Positions 1 to 10,185 of a DNA stretch of 64,000 nucleotides are shown in pieces. The stretch comes from Alphaproteobacteria bacterium. Lineage in GTDB: Bacteria; Myxococcota_A; UBA796; CAJQPC01. Location: assembly GCA_020632795.1 (NCBI GenBank), contig JACKEV010000011.1:310001-374000 (forward strand), given 5' to 3'. Under the pieces are notes generated by a model. That model made no database searches. It was given only the letters and a program-made list of their open reading frames with translations, and was not told the DNA's origin. The position numbers and the translations under genes are program-made. Position 1 is the stretch's first letter, and each line of letters begins with the position of its first letter.

Positions 1-456
1 GCTGCAGCGGCCACCGGTCGCCCGCTGCACCTCAAGAAGATGCAGCTCATGGCCCCCGCCGAGATGGCCAATGTGCGCGACAAGTGCCGCGCCCTGGGGG
101 CTGAGCAGCTCATCCTCTGCGAGCGCGGCACGATGTTCGGCTACCACAACCTGGTCGTGGACCCCCTGTCCTTCGTGCAGCTCCGCGCGCTGGGTTGCCC
201 GGTCAGCTTCGACGTCACCCACAGCCTCCAGCAGCCGGGCGGCCTGGGCGCCTCCACCGCCGGGCGGGGCCAGTACGTCGAGCCGCTGGCGATGGCCGGG
301 GTCTCCCAGGGCCTCGCGGCGCTGTTCCTGGAGGTCCACCCCGATCCCGCCCGCGCCCTCTGCGACGGCCCCTGCGCGACGCCCCTGGACCGCGTCGGGA
401 GCCTCCTGGAGCGCCTGGCTGCGCTCGATCAGCACGTGAAGTCACGGGCGCTGTAA
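1..456 (+). CDS. kdsA: 3-deoxy-8-phosphooctulonate synthase, C-terminal part (cut by window edge)
   Basis: KdsA condenses arabinose-5-phosphate with phosphoenolpyruvate to make KDO-8-phosphate, the precursor of the inner-core sugar of lipopolysaccharide. The frame is open from base 1, so only the last 151 residues are visible. Recognisable family segments are LHLKKMQLMAP, CERGTMFGYHNLVVD, DVTHSLQQPGG, YVEPLAMAG and LFLEVHPDPARALCDGP, all in the order expected for the C-terminal half of the TIM barrel. The stop is TAA at 454-456. The start and active-site N-terminal half lie outside the window. Its presence argues for a Gram-negative, LPS-bearing cell. No partner kds gene is visible here. Confidence 0.95.
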   Translation, partial: AAAATGRPLHLKKMQLMAPAEMANVRDKCRALGAEQLILCERGTMFGYHNLVVDPLSFVQLRALGCPVSFDVTHSLQQPGGLGASTAGRGQYVEPLAMAGVSQGLAALFLEVHPDPARALCDGPCATPLDRVGSLLERLAALDQHVKSRAL

Positions 457-503
457 CCCCTCGGCGTCTGCGGCATAGGGAAGAGCAACCCAGGAGACCA
501 CCT

Positions 504-1313
504 ATGCTGCTGATCGCGCTCCTCGCAGGCTGCGGGGGACCCACCGAGTATGACATCGACACCTGGAAGAGCCCGCTCGCCTCGGAGTACCGGGGCGACG
601 GCGACGCCACGCTCGGCGAGGAGATCTACTTCAACGAGCACTGGGAGGACACCAGCCCCTACGCGCTGACCTGCTCCTCCTGCCACTCGGCGGACACCGG
701 CGACACCCTCACCACCGACGCCGACGACCTCACCCGCCCCGGCCACACCGTCTACAACGCCCCCTACCGGGAGACCTGGAAGGGCGACCACACCTGGGAC
801 GCCGAGGACGACAACGTCATCGGGGCCTACGGCGGTCAGGTCTGCGTGCGGGCCTACTTCCCCGAGGGCTCGGACATGACCGGCGAGCAGGCCACCCACC
901 TCGAGGCGTACATGCGCACCCGGATGGACGCCAGCCCCGCGGCGGACGACCCCCGGGCCGAGCCCCTGGACTTCGGCTTCACCCGCTGGGAGACCGAGGA
1001 CGACTTCGTGGCCTCCGTCGGCGACGGCGCGGGCGGCTGGCTCTACGGTGAGGACCTGGGCGACGTCGCCAACGGCGAGGCCCTCACCGCCGAGTACTGC
1101 GGCGCCTGCCACATCCCCGAGGGCGAGAGCGCGCCGGTCTTCTACGGCGCCGCCAACTCGGAGCTGCCCGTGCTCATGGCCCGCATCCGCCGCACCGAGG
1201 TGGCCGGCTTCGAGCAGAGCAACATCCGCATGCCCCGGGTCCCCGCCGACCGGCTCTCCGATGAGGACCTGGCCGACATCCTGGCCTTCCTGACGAGCAC
1301 GCGGGACGGCTGA
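504..1313 (+). CDS. diheme c-type cytochrome lipoprotein
   Basis: A 269-residue exported electron-transfer protein. Two CxxCH haem-binding motifs are visible: CSSCH at residues 57-61 and CGACH at 199-203. Each is followed by Met-containing segments that could provide distal ligands. The N-terminus MLLIALLAGC is a very short lipoprotein signal with the lipobox Cys at residue 10. The ATG is preceded by AGGAG at 492-496, and no other start lies close upstream in frame, so the short signal seems real. It is probably anchored on the periplasmic side of a membrane. The redox partner is unknown. The next gene, trpA, is convergent and directly abuts (stop to stop). Confidence 0.85.
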   Translation: MLLIALLAGCGGPTEYDIDTWKSPLASEYRGDGDATLGEEIYFNEHWEDTSPYALTCSSCHSADTGDTLTTDADDLTRPGHTVYNAPYRETWKGDHTWDAEDDNVIGAYGGQVCVRAYFPEGSDMTGEQATHLEAYMRTRMDASPAADDPRAEPLDFGFTRWETEDDFVASVGDGAGGWLYGEDLGDVANGEALTAEYCGACHIPEGESAPVFYGAANSELPVLMARIRRTEVAGFEQSNIRMPRVPADRLSDEDLADILAFLTSTRDG

Positions 1314-2080
1314 TCAGCCCAGCGCCCCGCGCAGCCCCCGGGTGAACGCCTGGAGCGCGGGGCCAGCCTCCGCCCCCTGGTCGGCCACCAGCCGCACCAG
1401 CGCGGAGCCCACCACCACGCCGTCGGCCGCCGCGCCCACCAGCGCGGCGTCCTCGGGGCTGGCGATGCCGAAGCCCACCGCCACCGGCAGGTCGGCCAGC
1501 TCGCGCACCCGGCGCACCCGCTGGAGCAGGGCGTCGCCGCCAGCGAAGGCCGCGCCGGTGACCCCCGTCATGGAGACGTAGTACACGAAGCCCCCGGCGG
1601 CGTGGGCGATGCCCGCGATGCGGTCGTCGGGCGTCGTGGGCGCGACCAGCAGGATGGGGTGGACCCCTCGCGCCCGCAGCGCGTCCCGCAGCTCGGGCTC
1701 CTCCTCCGGGGGGCAGTCCACGCAGAGCAGGCCGTCGATGCCCGCGTCCGCGCAGCGGTCGGCCAGCCGCTCGTAGCCGTAGGCCAGGAAGGGGTTGAGG
1801 TAGCCGAACAGCACCTTGCCCACGTCGCCCTGGATGGACCGGGCGATGTCGAGGGCGTGGTCCAGGGTGGTCCCGGCGGCCAGGGCGCGCTCGGAGGCCA
1901 TCTGGATGGCCGGCCCGTCGGCCCCCGGGTCCGAGAAGGGCACGCCGATCTCGATGACGTCGGCGCCGCCGTCGACCAGGGCCTGGAACAGGGGCGCCGA
2001 GGCGGCGGGGGACGGGTCCCCGGCGCAGAGGTAGGCGACGAGGGCGGGCCGCTCGGCGGCGAAGATGCGGTCCAGGCGGT

Positions 2081-2084
<4 letters not shown>
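1314..2084 (-). CDS. trpA: tryptophan synthase alpha chain
   Basis: TrpA cleaves indole-3-glycerol phosphate to indole and glyceraldehyde-3-phosphate and passes indole through a tunnel to TrpB. At 256 residues it has normal length. The catalytic Glu lies in VIEIGVPFSDP (E45) and the catalytic Asp in DPGADGP (D56). The later VSMTGVTGA loop and VGFGIASPEDA phosphate-binding segment are intact. Its ATG overlaps the trpB stop in an ATGA arrangement, which suggests translational coupling and the usual alpha2beta2 stoichiometry. The gene is separated from trpEGDCF by two plus-strand SGNH genes. Confidence 0.97.
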
Positions 2085-3265
<1,181 letters not shown>

Positions 3266-3386
3266 CGCGGTCTCCGGGCTCCCCCCAGCCCTAACCCCCT
3301 GGTCCCCGCGCCGCCGCTGATTCGGCGGCTGGGTTCCGGAGCGCTGGGCTATAGTGCGCCGGTTCGAACGGAGCGGAGCGCATTTC

Positions 3387-4538
3387 GTGCGGTCTCGGGT
3401 GTTCGCCCTGGCGATCGGCCTTGTCATCGCGGCGCTGGTCCCCCTCGGTGGCGAGTGGCGGGCGCGGCGCCTCGATGCGACCTGGAGCATCGTGATGGCG
3501 CCGGACGAGCCCGGCCGGAAGTACCGGCTGCGGCCCGGCCAGTTCTTCATCAACGCCGACGGCTTCCGGGAGCGGGAGCTGCCCTTCGAGCCCCCCGAGG
3601 GCGCGCTGCGGGTCGTCCTGCTGGGTGACTCGGTCAGCTTCGGCGCGGGCATGGAGCTGGAGCAGGTCGCCGGGCGGGTGGCCGAGGCCCGGCTGCAGGC
3701 CGGGGGCCTCGACGCCCAGGTCGTCAACCTGAGCGTCCACGGCTACGACGTGGAGCAGATCGCGGCGACCCTGCGGCACCGGGGCTGGCGCTACCAGCCG
3801 GACCTGGTGGTCTACGCCGCCTACACCAACGACGGCGCCCGGACCCGGGTGACCCGCAACGCGGCGAACAACGTCCCCGCCTATGTGGGCAACGAGCCGT
3901 TCGAGGGGCTGCCCGAAGCGCTGGGCCGGTGGCTCCAGGCGCACTCCTCGCTGTTCCGCCGGTGGCGGGCGGCCCGGTGGCTGCGGGCGGTGGACGAGGG
4001 CCGCGTGGTCCGCCGGACCTGGGATCCGGCGTTCTTCACCGCCCACCTGGCCGCCATGTCCGCCGACGCCCGCGACCACGGCGTGCCCCTCGTCGTCTGG
4101 GGCCTGGGGGCCCACGTGCTCGCGGAGACCGACCCGGGCGCCTGCTTCTCAGAGGGGCAGGGCCCCGACTTCTGCGCCGCGCAGCTCGAGCAGATGCGGA
4201 ACATCCGGGACGCAGCCGTCGCCCTCGGGCTGCCCTGCGTCAACGCGCTGGGCGCGCTGCGGGCCTCGGGCGCGCACGCCTTCTTCCCCGAGGGTGCCCA
4301 GGATCCCCACCACCCCGGGGTCGCGGGGCACGCGGTCTTCGGCGCCGATCTGGCCGATGTCGTCCAGCGCTGGCAGGCGGGGCAGCTCGACGCGCGGGTG
4401 GACGTGCTGGGTGCGCCCCCGCCTCGCGCGGCGCACCCCTCCAAGCATGTGCGGGATCGGGCGCCCGAGGCCGCCGCAGCCCCTGCCCCCTCGCGCCCGC
4501 CTCGGGGTCGGGTGGTCGCGCCGTCGGCCCCGGAGTAG
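3387..4538 (+). CDS. membrane-anchored SGNH/GDSL-family hydrolase, paralog 1
   Basis: A 383-residue protein with one N-terminal membrane segment (about residues 3-20) followed by an extracytoplasmic SGNH fold. The block I motif is GDSVSFGAG (nucleophile Ser), the Asn block is in VVNLSVHGYD, and the C-terminal Asp/His block is DPHHPG. Such proteins commonly act as O-acetyl esterases or acetyltransferases on glycans; the substrate is not deducible. The GTG at 3387 was chosen because GGAG lies 8 bases upstream at 3375-3378. A GTG at 3354 is possible but lacks a binding site. The tail after residue about 350 is Pro/Ala-rich. It forms a tandem pair with the following gene, whose ribosome site overlaps this stop. 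Confidence 0.8.
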   Translation: MRSRVFALAIGLVIAALVPLGGEWRARRLDATWSIVMAPDEPGRKYRLRPGQFFINADGFRERELPFEPPEGALRVVLLGDSVSFGAGMELEQVAGRVAEARLQAGGLDAQVVNLSVHGYDVEQIAATLRHRGWRYQPDLVVYAAYTNDGARTRVTRNAANNVPAYVGNEPFEGLPEALGRWLQAHSSLFRRWRAARWLRAVDEGRVVRRTWDPAFFTAHLAAMSADARDHGVPLVVWGLGAHVLAETDPGACFSEGQGPDFCAAQLEQMRNIRDAAVALGLPCVNALGALRASGAHAFFPEGAQDPHHPGVAGHAVFGADLADVVQRWQAGQLDARVDVLGAPPPRAAHPSKHVRDRAPEAAAAPAPSRPPRGRVVAPSAPE

Positions 4539-4546
4539 ACAGCGCT

Positions 4547-5692
4547 GTGCCCCTCCGCCGCCGCGCCCTGTTCCGCCTCGCCCTGCTGGGCCTGGTGCTC
4601 GCCGTCATCGGGGGGCTCGTCGGCGCGGTGGAGTGGCGGCTGCGCCACGTTGAGCGCTCCAACGGCATGTGGCTGCCCTGGGGCGAGCCCGGCCGCCGCT
4701 ACGCCCTGCTCCCCGCCCCCGGCCGCATCAACAGCCAGGGCTTCAACGAGCGGGAGATCCCCCTGGAGAAGGCCCCCGGGGTCTGGCGGGTGGTGCTGGT
4801 GGGCGACTCGGTCAGCTTCGGCGGCGGGCTGCCCCGCGAGGCGGTCTACACCCGCGTCGCGGAGCGCGTCCTGCAGGAGCGGGGGCTGGAGGTCGAGATC
4901 ATCAACCTGGCGATCTACGGCTACGACGCCCAGCAGGTGGCCGCGACCCTGCACCACCGGGGCTGGGCGTACGCGCCGGACCTGGTGGTCTACGCCGCCT
5001 ACACCAACGACGGCTCCCCCACCGCCCTCATTCAGGTGGGCGAGCAGCGCGCCCCGGTGTACGTCGGCGACCACCCCGCCGGGCTGTGGCCGGGCCCGGG
5101 GCTGGGCGACACGCTGATCCGGTCCTCCGCCATCTACCGCCGCTACCTGGGCGCTCGGGAGGCCCGCCGGCTGGAGGGCGGCGCCCCCACCGACCGGGAG
5201 GCCGAGTGGGCCTTCATCGACCGCTGGATGGGCGAGATGGCCGCCGACGCCGAGGCCCACGACACCCCGCTCCTGGTCTGGGCCCTCGCCCCGCACGTCA
5301 TGGCCGAGCCCGACCCCGAGCGCTGCGGCGGGGACAACACAGGGCCGGCCTTCTGCGCCGAGCAGCTCCGCACCCTCGCCCACGTCCAGCAGAGCGCCCG
5401 GGCCCTGGGCCTGCCCTTCGCCACCTCCCTGCCCTGGCTGCGGGCCTCCGGCGCGTCGGGCTTCTTCCTGGAGGGCAAGCCCGAGGACGTCCACCACCCC
5501 AACGCCGAGGGCAGCGCGGTGGTCGGGCGGGGCCTGGCCGAGGTGCTGCTGGCCTGGCGCGGCGGGACCCTGGACGCTCTGGAGGGCCAGGATCTCGGCG
5601 CCTACCGGTACCGGGAGATGCGGCGGCCGGGCCGGGAGGAGGGCGTCAGGAAGGGCGGGAAGGCCCGGCGGAGCCCCGCGCCCGCTGAATGA
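4547..5692 (+). CDS. membrane-anchored SGNH/GDSL-family hydrolase, paralog 2
   Basis: A 381-residue tandem paralog of the preceding gene. Shared segments include VLVGDSVSFGGG, IINLAIYGYDAQQVAATL, HRGWAYAPDLVVYAAYTNDG and a final DVHHPNAEG Asp/His block. The N-terminus has basic residues then one hydrophobic helix (about 9-28). The GTG start at 4547 sits 8 bases after the preceding stop, with CGGAG at 4531-4535 inside the end of the upstream gene, so the two are surely co-transcribed. The last 47 bases overlap the convergent end of trpF. Conservation outside the active site suggests a duplicated enzyme pair acting on related envelope glycans (inference). Confidence 0.8.
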   Translation: MPLRRRALFRLALLGLVLAVIGGLVGAVEWRLRHVERSNGMWLPWGEPGRRYALLPAPGRINSQGFNEREIPLEKAPGVWRVVLVGDSVSFGGGLPREAVYTRVAERVLQERGLEVEIINLAIYGYDAQQVAATLHHRGWAYAPDLVVYAAYTNDGSPTALIQVGEQRAPVYVGDHPAGLWPGPGLGDTLIRSSAIYRRYLGAREARRLEGGAPTDREAEWAFIDRWMGEMAADAEAHDTPLLVWALAPHVMAEPDPERCGGDNTGPAFCAEQLRTLAHVQQSARALGLPFATSLPWLRASGASGFFLEGKPEDVHHPNAEGSAVVGRGLAEVLLAWRGGTLDALEGQDLGAYRYREMRRPGREEGVRKGGKARRSPAPAE

Positions 5693-6266
5693 AGGCCCGC
5701 ACCTTGTCGGGATCCTTGCGGCCCGGGGCCGCCTCGACCCCCGAGGCCACGTCCACGCCGAAGGGCCGCGCCGCCGCGACGACGGCGGCCACGTTGTCCG
5801 GGGTCAACCCCCCCGCCAGCACGAGCTGCCCCAGCGCCGCCGCCCGCCGGGCGAGGTCGAGGTCCACGCGCCGGCCGGTGCCGCCGAAGGCGCCGGGGAC
5901 GTAGGCGTCCAGCAGGAAGCGCGGCGCCGCGTCGGCCCGGATGGCGTCGAGCACCCCCTGGCGAGCCCGCCAGGCCCGCAGCAGGGGCACGCCCAGCGAG
6001 GCCCCGAAGCCGGGGGGCTGGTCGCCGTGGAGCTGCACGAACGTCGGACGGACCTCGGCCACGATCGCGGCCAGCTCGGCCTCCGGGAGGTCCACGGCCA
6101 CCAGCGCGGTGGCGCAGTCCAGCGCGGCGGCCAGCGCGGCGGCCCGGGCGGGGGAGACGCAGCGGGGCGAGCCGGGGTGCAGGTTCAGCCCCACCGCGTC
6201 GGCGCCGCAGGCCTGGGCGTGCAGCGCGTCATCGAGGGTGGTGACGCCGCAGATCTTGACCCACAT
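5646..6266 (-). CDS. trpF: phosphoribosylanthranilate isomerase
   Basis: TrpF catalyses the Amadori rearrangement of phosphoribosylanthranilate to CdRP. At 206 residues it has normal length. The catalytic Cys is in VKICGVT (residue 6), FVQLHGDQ lies mid-barrel, the general-acid Asp is in LLDAYVPGAFGGTG, and the phosphate loops are LAGGLTPDNV and GVDVASGVE. It is the last gene of trpEGDCF, starting one base after the trpC stop. Its 3' end overlaps the convergent SGNH paralog by 47 bases, an unusually long antisense overlap. Confidence 0.96.
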   Translation of the reverse strand: MWVKICGVTTLDDALHAQACGADAVGLNLHPGSPRCVSPARAAALAAALDCATALVAVDLPEAELAAIVAEVRPTFVQLHGDQPPGFGASLGVPLLRAWRARQGVLDAIRADAAPRFLLDAYVPGAFGGTGRRVDLDLARRAAALGQLVLAGGLTPDNVAAVVAAARPFGVDVASGVEAAPGRKDPDKVRAFIQRARGSAGPSRPS

Positions 6267-6267
6267 C

Positions 6268-7026
6268 TCAGCTTTCCAGGAGCCCGCGCAGCGCCACCCC
6301 CGGGTCCGCCGCGCCCATCAGCGCCGTGCCCACCAGGATCGCGTCGGCGCCCGCCGCCTCCATGCGCCGCCGGTCGGCCGGCCCGCGGATGCCCGACTCG
6401 GCGACCCGGGCGACCTGGGGCGGCAAGCCGGGCAGCACCGCCTCGCCGTGGGCCAGGTCCACCTCCAGGGACACCAGGTCGCGGTTGTTCACCCCGATGA
6501 TGCGGGCCCCGCAGGCCAGCGCGCGGGCCACCTCGGCGGCGGTGTGGGTCTCGACCAGGGCCTCCATGCCCAGGACGCGGGTCGCGTCCAGCAGCTCCTG
6601 GAGCACCTCGTCGGCGAGCATGGCCACGATGAGCAGCACCGCGTCCGCCCCCGCCGCCCGGGCCTCGGCCACCTGGAGCGGGTCGATGAGGAAGTCCTTG
6701 CGCAGCACTGGGATGTCCACCGCCGCGCGGACCGCCTGCAGGTCGTCCAGGCTGCCCCCGAAGTGGGGCCCGTCGGTGAGCACCGAGATGGCCGCCGCCC
6801 CGGCCGCCGCGTAGCTCCGGGCGATGTCCGCGGCGTCGGCGCCCTCCCGGATCAGGCCCCGGGACGGGGAGCGGCGCTTGACCTCCGCGATGGCCTGGAG
6901 CCCCGGCGCCTTGAGCGCGGCGTGCAGCGAGCGCGCCGGGGGCGCCGCGGAGGGGTCGGGGGGCGCGGCGCGCAGGTCGGCGACCTCGGCCTCCTTGGCC
7001 GGCCGGATGCGCTCGAGGAAGCTCAC
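6268..7026 (-). CDS. trpC: indole-3-glycerol phosphate synthase
   Basis: TrpC closes the indole ring by decarboxylating CdRP to indole-3-glycerol phosphate. It is a 252-residue TIM barrel. Visible family blocks are IAEVKRRSPSRG (catalytic Lys), ISVLTDGPHFGGS, VLRKDFLID (second catalytic Lys), VETHT, GVNNRDL and VAESGI. Its ATG overlaps the trpD stop by 4 bases and its stop lies one base before trpF, so expression is coupled within trpEGDCF. It is a stand-alone protein, unlike the enterobacterial TrpCF fusion. Confidence 0.96.
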   Translation of the reverse strand: MSFLERIRPAKEAEVADLRAAPPDPSAAPPARSLHAALKAPGLQAIAEVKRRSPSRGLIREGADAADIARSYAAAGAAAISVLTDGPHFGGSLDDLQAVRAAVDIPVLRKDFLIDPLQVAEARAAGADAVLLIVAMLADEVLQELLDATRVLGMEALVETHTAAEVARALACGARIIGVNNRDLVSLEVDLAHGEAVLPGLPPQVARVAESGIRGPADRRRMEAAGADAILVGTALMGAADPGVALRGLLES

Positions 7027-8036
7027 CGGTTCGTCTCGGCGACCAGCGCGTCGAGGGTGCGGGCCGCCTGCTGTCGGGCCAGCAGCTCCTGCGCTTCAGC
7101 GACGCCCTCGGTGATGGAGCCCGCCACGCCGGCCACGTAGAGGGCCGCCCCCGCCGAGAGGGCGACGGCGTCGGCCCGCGGGGAGCGCTCGCCCGCGAAG
7201 ATGGCGCGCAGGATGGCGGCGTTGCGCTCGGGGTCGCCGCCCTGGAGGTGGTCCAGCGGGGCCCGCTCCAGACCGACGTCCTCGGGGGTGAGCTGCCACA
7301 CCTCCATCTCGCCGCCCTTCACCTCGGCCACCCAGGACGGCCCGGAGATGGACAGCTCGTCCAGCCCGCCCGCGCCGTGGACCACCAGGGCGTGCTCGGC
7401 CCCCAGCTCCACGAGCACCTGGCCGATGGGCTCGACCAGCTCCTCGGCGTAGACCCCCAGGACCTGGCGCCGGGCGCCCGCCGGGTTCGTCAGCGGACCC
7501 AGCACGTTGAAGATCGTGCGCACCCCCAGCGCCCGCCGGGGCCCGACCGCGTGCCGGGTGGCCCCGTGGTGGGCCGGGGCGAACAGGAAGGCGATGCCCA
7601 CGGTCTCCAGGACCTGCCCGAGGCGCGCCGGGGGCAGGTCCAGCTTCACGCCGAGGGCCTCCAGCACGTCCGCGGAGCCCGCCTTGGAGGAGACCGAGCG
7701 GTTGCCGTGCTTGGCCACGGTCGCGCCCCCCGCCGCGGCGACGAGGGCGGCGGCGGTGGACAGGTTGAAGGTGCCCGAGGCGTCGCCCCCGGTGCCGCAG
7801 GTGTCCACCAGGGCGCGCCCGGCGGGGACCGGGATGCCCACGGCGTGGCGGCGCATGACCCGGGCCGCGGCGGCGATCTCGGTGACCGTCTCGCCCTTGG
7901 CCCGCAGCGCGATCAGGAAGCCGGCGATGGCGGCCGGGTCCAGCCGGCCCGCCAGCATCTGCTCCATGACGGCCTCGACGGTGGCCGCGTCCAGGTCCTC
8001 GCCCGCCAGCAGGCGCTCCAGCACCTCGCGGATCAT
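7023..8036 (-). CDS. trpD: anthranilate phosphoribosyltransferase
   Basis: TrpD transfers the phosphoribosyl group from PRPP to anthranilate. At 337 residues it has family-normal length. Motifs are VDTCGTGGDASGTFNLSTAAA (the PRPP loop), AKHGNRSVSSKAGSADVLEALG and the anthranilate-site segment FLFAPAHHGATRH. The start at 8036 gives MIREVLERLLAG, the usual N-terminal helix, and overlaps the trpG stop by 4 bases. It is separate from TrpG, not fused. Confidence 0.96.
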   Translation of the reverse strand: MIREVLERLLAGEDLDAATVEAVMEQMLAGRLDPAAIAGFLIALRAKGETVTEIAAAARVMRRHAVGIPVPAGRALVDTCGTGGDASGTFNLSTAAALVAAAGGATVAKHGNRSVSSKAGSADVLEALGVKLDLPPARLGQVLETVGIAFLFAPAHHGATRHAVGPRRALGVRTIFNVLGPLTNPAGARRQVLGVYAEELVEPIGQVLVELGAEHALVVHGAGGLDELSISGPSWVAEVKGGEMEVWQLTPEDVGLERAPLDHLQGGDPERNAAILRAIFAGERSPRADAVALSAGAALYVAGVAGSITEGVAEAQELLARQQAARTLDALVAETNR

Positions 8037-8602
8037 CTCGCCTCCAGGAAGTTCTTCAGCAGGTCCATGCCGCCCTCGGTGAGGATGCTCTCGGGGTGGA
8101 ACTGCACCCCCTGGACCCACGCCTCGCGGTGGCGCAGGCCCATGATGGTGCCGTCCTCGGTCCAGGCGGTGACCTCCAGGGTGTCGGGCAGGCTGTCGCG
8201 CGCCACCACCAGGGAGTGGTAGCGGGTGGCGGTGAAGGGGCTTGGCAGCCCCGCGAACACGCCCTGTCCGGTGTGGTGGATGGGCGAGGTCTTGCCGTGC
8301 ATGAGCACCGGCGCGCGCACCACCTGCCCGCCGTAGACCTGGCCCAGGGACTGGTGGCCCAGGCAGACCCCCAGGATGGGCAGCGCGCCGGCCCAGCGGC
8401 GGATCGCGTCCATCGAGATGCCCGCCCGCTCGGGGTCACAGGGGCCCGGGGAGATGAGCAGGCGGTCGGGGTGGCGATCCCCGATGCCCTCGACGGTGAT
8501 GGCGTCGTTGCGGAACACCTCGACCTCGGCCCCCAGCATCTGGAGGTACTGGACGAGGTTCCAGGTGAACGAGTCGTAGTTGTCGATGACGAGGACCTTC
8601 AC
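8033..8602 (-). CDS. trpG: anthranilate synthase glutaminase component
   Basis: TrpG supplies ammonia from glutamine to TrpE. It is a 189-residue class I amidotransferase. The catalytic Cys is in GVCLGHQSLG (C80), and the His/Glu pair is in QFHPESI. The GTG at 8602 gives VKVLVIDNYDSFTWNLVQYL, the invariant amidotransferase start, and overlaps the trpE stop as GTGA. The same protein may also serve aminodeoxychorismate synthase (PabA role), as in many bacteria; this cannot be decided here. Confidence 0.95.
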   Translation of the reverse strand: MKVLVIDNYDSFTWNLVQYLQMLGAEVEVFRNDAITVEGIGDRHPDRLLISPGPCDPERAGISMDAIRRWAGALPILGVCLGHQSLGQVYGGQVVRAPVLMHGKTSPIHHTGQGVFAGLPSPFTATRYHSLVVARDSLPDTLEVTAWTEDGTIMGLRHREAWVQGVQFHPESILTEGGMDLLKNFLEAR

Positions 8603-10074
8603 AGCCCGCTCCCCACCAGCTCCAGGGCCCGGCGCAGGCCGCCGGCCTTGTTGAGGGTCTCCTGGTACTCCGCGGCCGGGTCGGAGTCGGCCACGACGCC
8701 GGCCCCGACCTGCATCGACCAGCGGCCCTCGCGACCCACCGCCGTGCGGATGGCGATGCACAGGTCGAGGGTGCCCCCGAAGCCGACGTAGCCCACCGCG
8801 CCGCCGTACAGCCCCCGCCCGGCGGGCTCCAGCTCGTCGATGATCTGCATGGCCCGGACCTTGGGGGCACCGGACAGGGTGCCCGCCGGGAAGGTGGCCC
8901 GCACCGCGTCGAAGCCGTCGCGGCCCTCGCGCAGCCGGGCCTGCACCGTGGAGACGATGTGCATGACGTGGGAGTAGCGCTCGACGTGCATCAGGTCGTC
9001 GACCCGCACCGAGCCCGGCGCGGCCACCCGGCCCAGGTCGTTGCGGCCGAGGTCCACCAGCATGACGTGCTCGGCGCGCTCCTTGGGGTCGGCCAGCAGC
9101 TCCCGCTCCAGGGCCAGATCCTCGCCCTCGGTGGCGCCCCGGCGCCGGGTGCCCGCGATGGGCGCGACCAGGGCCTCGTCCCCCTGCACCCGCACCATGA
9201 CCTCCGGCGAGGCCCCCACCACGAGCTGATCGGGGTAGCGCAGGAAGAACATGTACGGCGAGGGGTTGATCGCCCGCAGCGCCCGGTACACCGCGAAGGG
9301 GTCGCCGTCGAAGTCGAAGTCGAAGCGCTGGGAGAGCACCACCTGGATGCAGTCCCCGGCGCGGATGTACTCCTTGATCCGGCGGACGGCGGCCTCGAAG
9401 TCCGCGCGGGCGACGGTGGAGGCCACCGGCCCCGGCGGCTCGGCGGGCGGGGCCGGCTCGGGCAGGGGGCCGCGCAGGCGGGCGATGGTGTCGTCGATGC
9501 GCTGGACCGCGCGGGCGTAGGCCGCGGCGAGGTCCTCCCCCGGGGTCCAGAGCACGACCTCGGTGACCAGGATGCGGTGCCGCAGGTTGTCGAAGATCAC
9601 CAGCGAACGCGGCACCGCGAAGACCATCGTGGGGGCGTCGCCCGCCGGGTGGGGGTCGGGGAGCCGCTCCCACCAGCGCACCGCGTCCCAGGCCAGCCAG
9701 CCCACCGCGCCCCCCGCGAAGGGCGGCAGGCCGGGCACGGGCACGGGGCGGTAGCGCCCCAGCACCTCGGCGAGCAGGGTCAGGGGGTCCGCCCGCTCCT
9801 CCACCCGGGGGGCCTCGCCGTCGGCCTCGACCACGCAGCGCGACCCGGTGGCCCGCACGACGAGGGCCGGGTCGGATCCGATGAAGGAGTACCGGGCCCA
9901 GCGCTCCCCGCCCTCGACCGACTCCAGCAGAAAGGACCAGGGGCGCTGCCCCACCTTCATGAAGGCGGAGACAGGGGTGTCCAGATCGGCCAGGATCTCC
10001 CGGTAGATGGGGATCGCGAGGGGTTCATCCCCCCGGGCCCGGCCGAGGAGGTCTTCGAGGGAGGGCGTCGCCAT
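8599..10074 (-). CDS. trpE: anthranilate synthase component I
   Basis: TrpE converts chorismate and ammonia to anthranilate, the committed step. At 491 residues it has normal length. The N-terminal feedback site contains LLESVEGGERWARYSFIG. The chorismate-binding domain contains GDCIQVVLSQRF, PYMFFLR, ASPEVMVRV, PIAGTRRRG, MLVDLGRNDLGRV, SHVMHIVSTV, TFPAGTLSGAPKVRAM and GGAVGYVGF. It is first of trpEGDCF. No Trp-rich leader peptide or classical attenuator is evident in the roughly 110 bases upstream, so control is probably by feedback inhibition or an unlinked regulator (inference). Confidence 0.96.
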   Translation of the reverse strand: MATPSLEDLLGRARGDEPLAIPIYREILADLDTPVSAFMKVGQRPWSFLLESVEGGERWARYSFIGSDPALVVRATGSRCVVEADGEAPRVEERADPLTLLAEVLGRYRPVPVPGLPPFAGGAVGWLAWDAVRWWERLPDPHPAGDAPTMVFAVPRSLVIFDNLRHRILVTEVVLWTPGEDLAAAYARAVQRIDDTIARLRGPLPEPAPPAEPPGPVASTVARADFEAAVRRIKEYIRAGDCIQVVLSQRFDFDFDGDPFAVYRALRAINPSPYMFFLRYPDQLVVGASPEVMVRVQGDEALVAPIAGTRRRGATEGEDLALERELLADPKERAEHVMLVDLGRNDLGRVAAPGSVRVDDLMHVERYSHVMHIVSTVQARLREGRDGFDAVRATFPAGTLSGAPKVRAMQIIDELEPAGRGLYGGAVGYVGFGGTLDLCIAIRTAVGREGRWSMQVGAGVVADSDPAAEYQETLNKAGGLRRALELVGSGL

Positions 10075-10185
10075 CCGGGACCCCTAACCGGTTCATCGCG
10101 GCGTGGGCTTGGCGCTGCGGGCGGGCGTGACTAACGCTATGTTGAGTTCAAGTGACCCCTGTGACCTTTGAGCCGGAGGACCACG

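Noticed and set aside
10075..10185. Trp attenuator or leader peptide before trpE
   Set aside because: No short frame with Trp codons and no paired terminator/antiterminator stems could be found.
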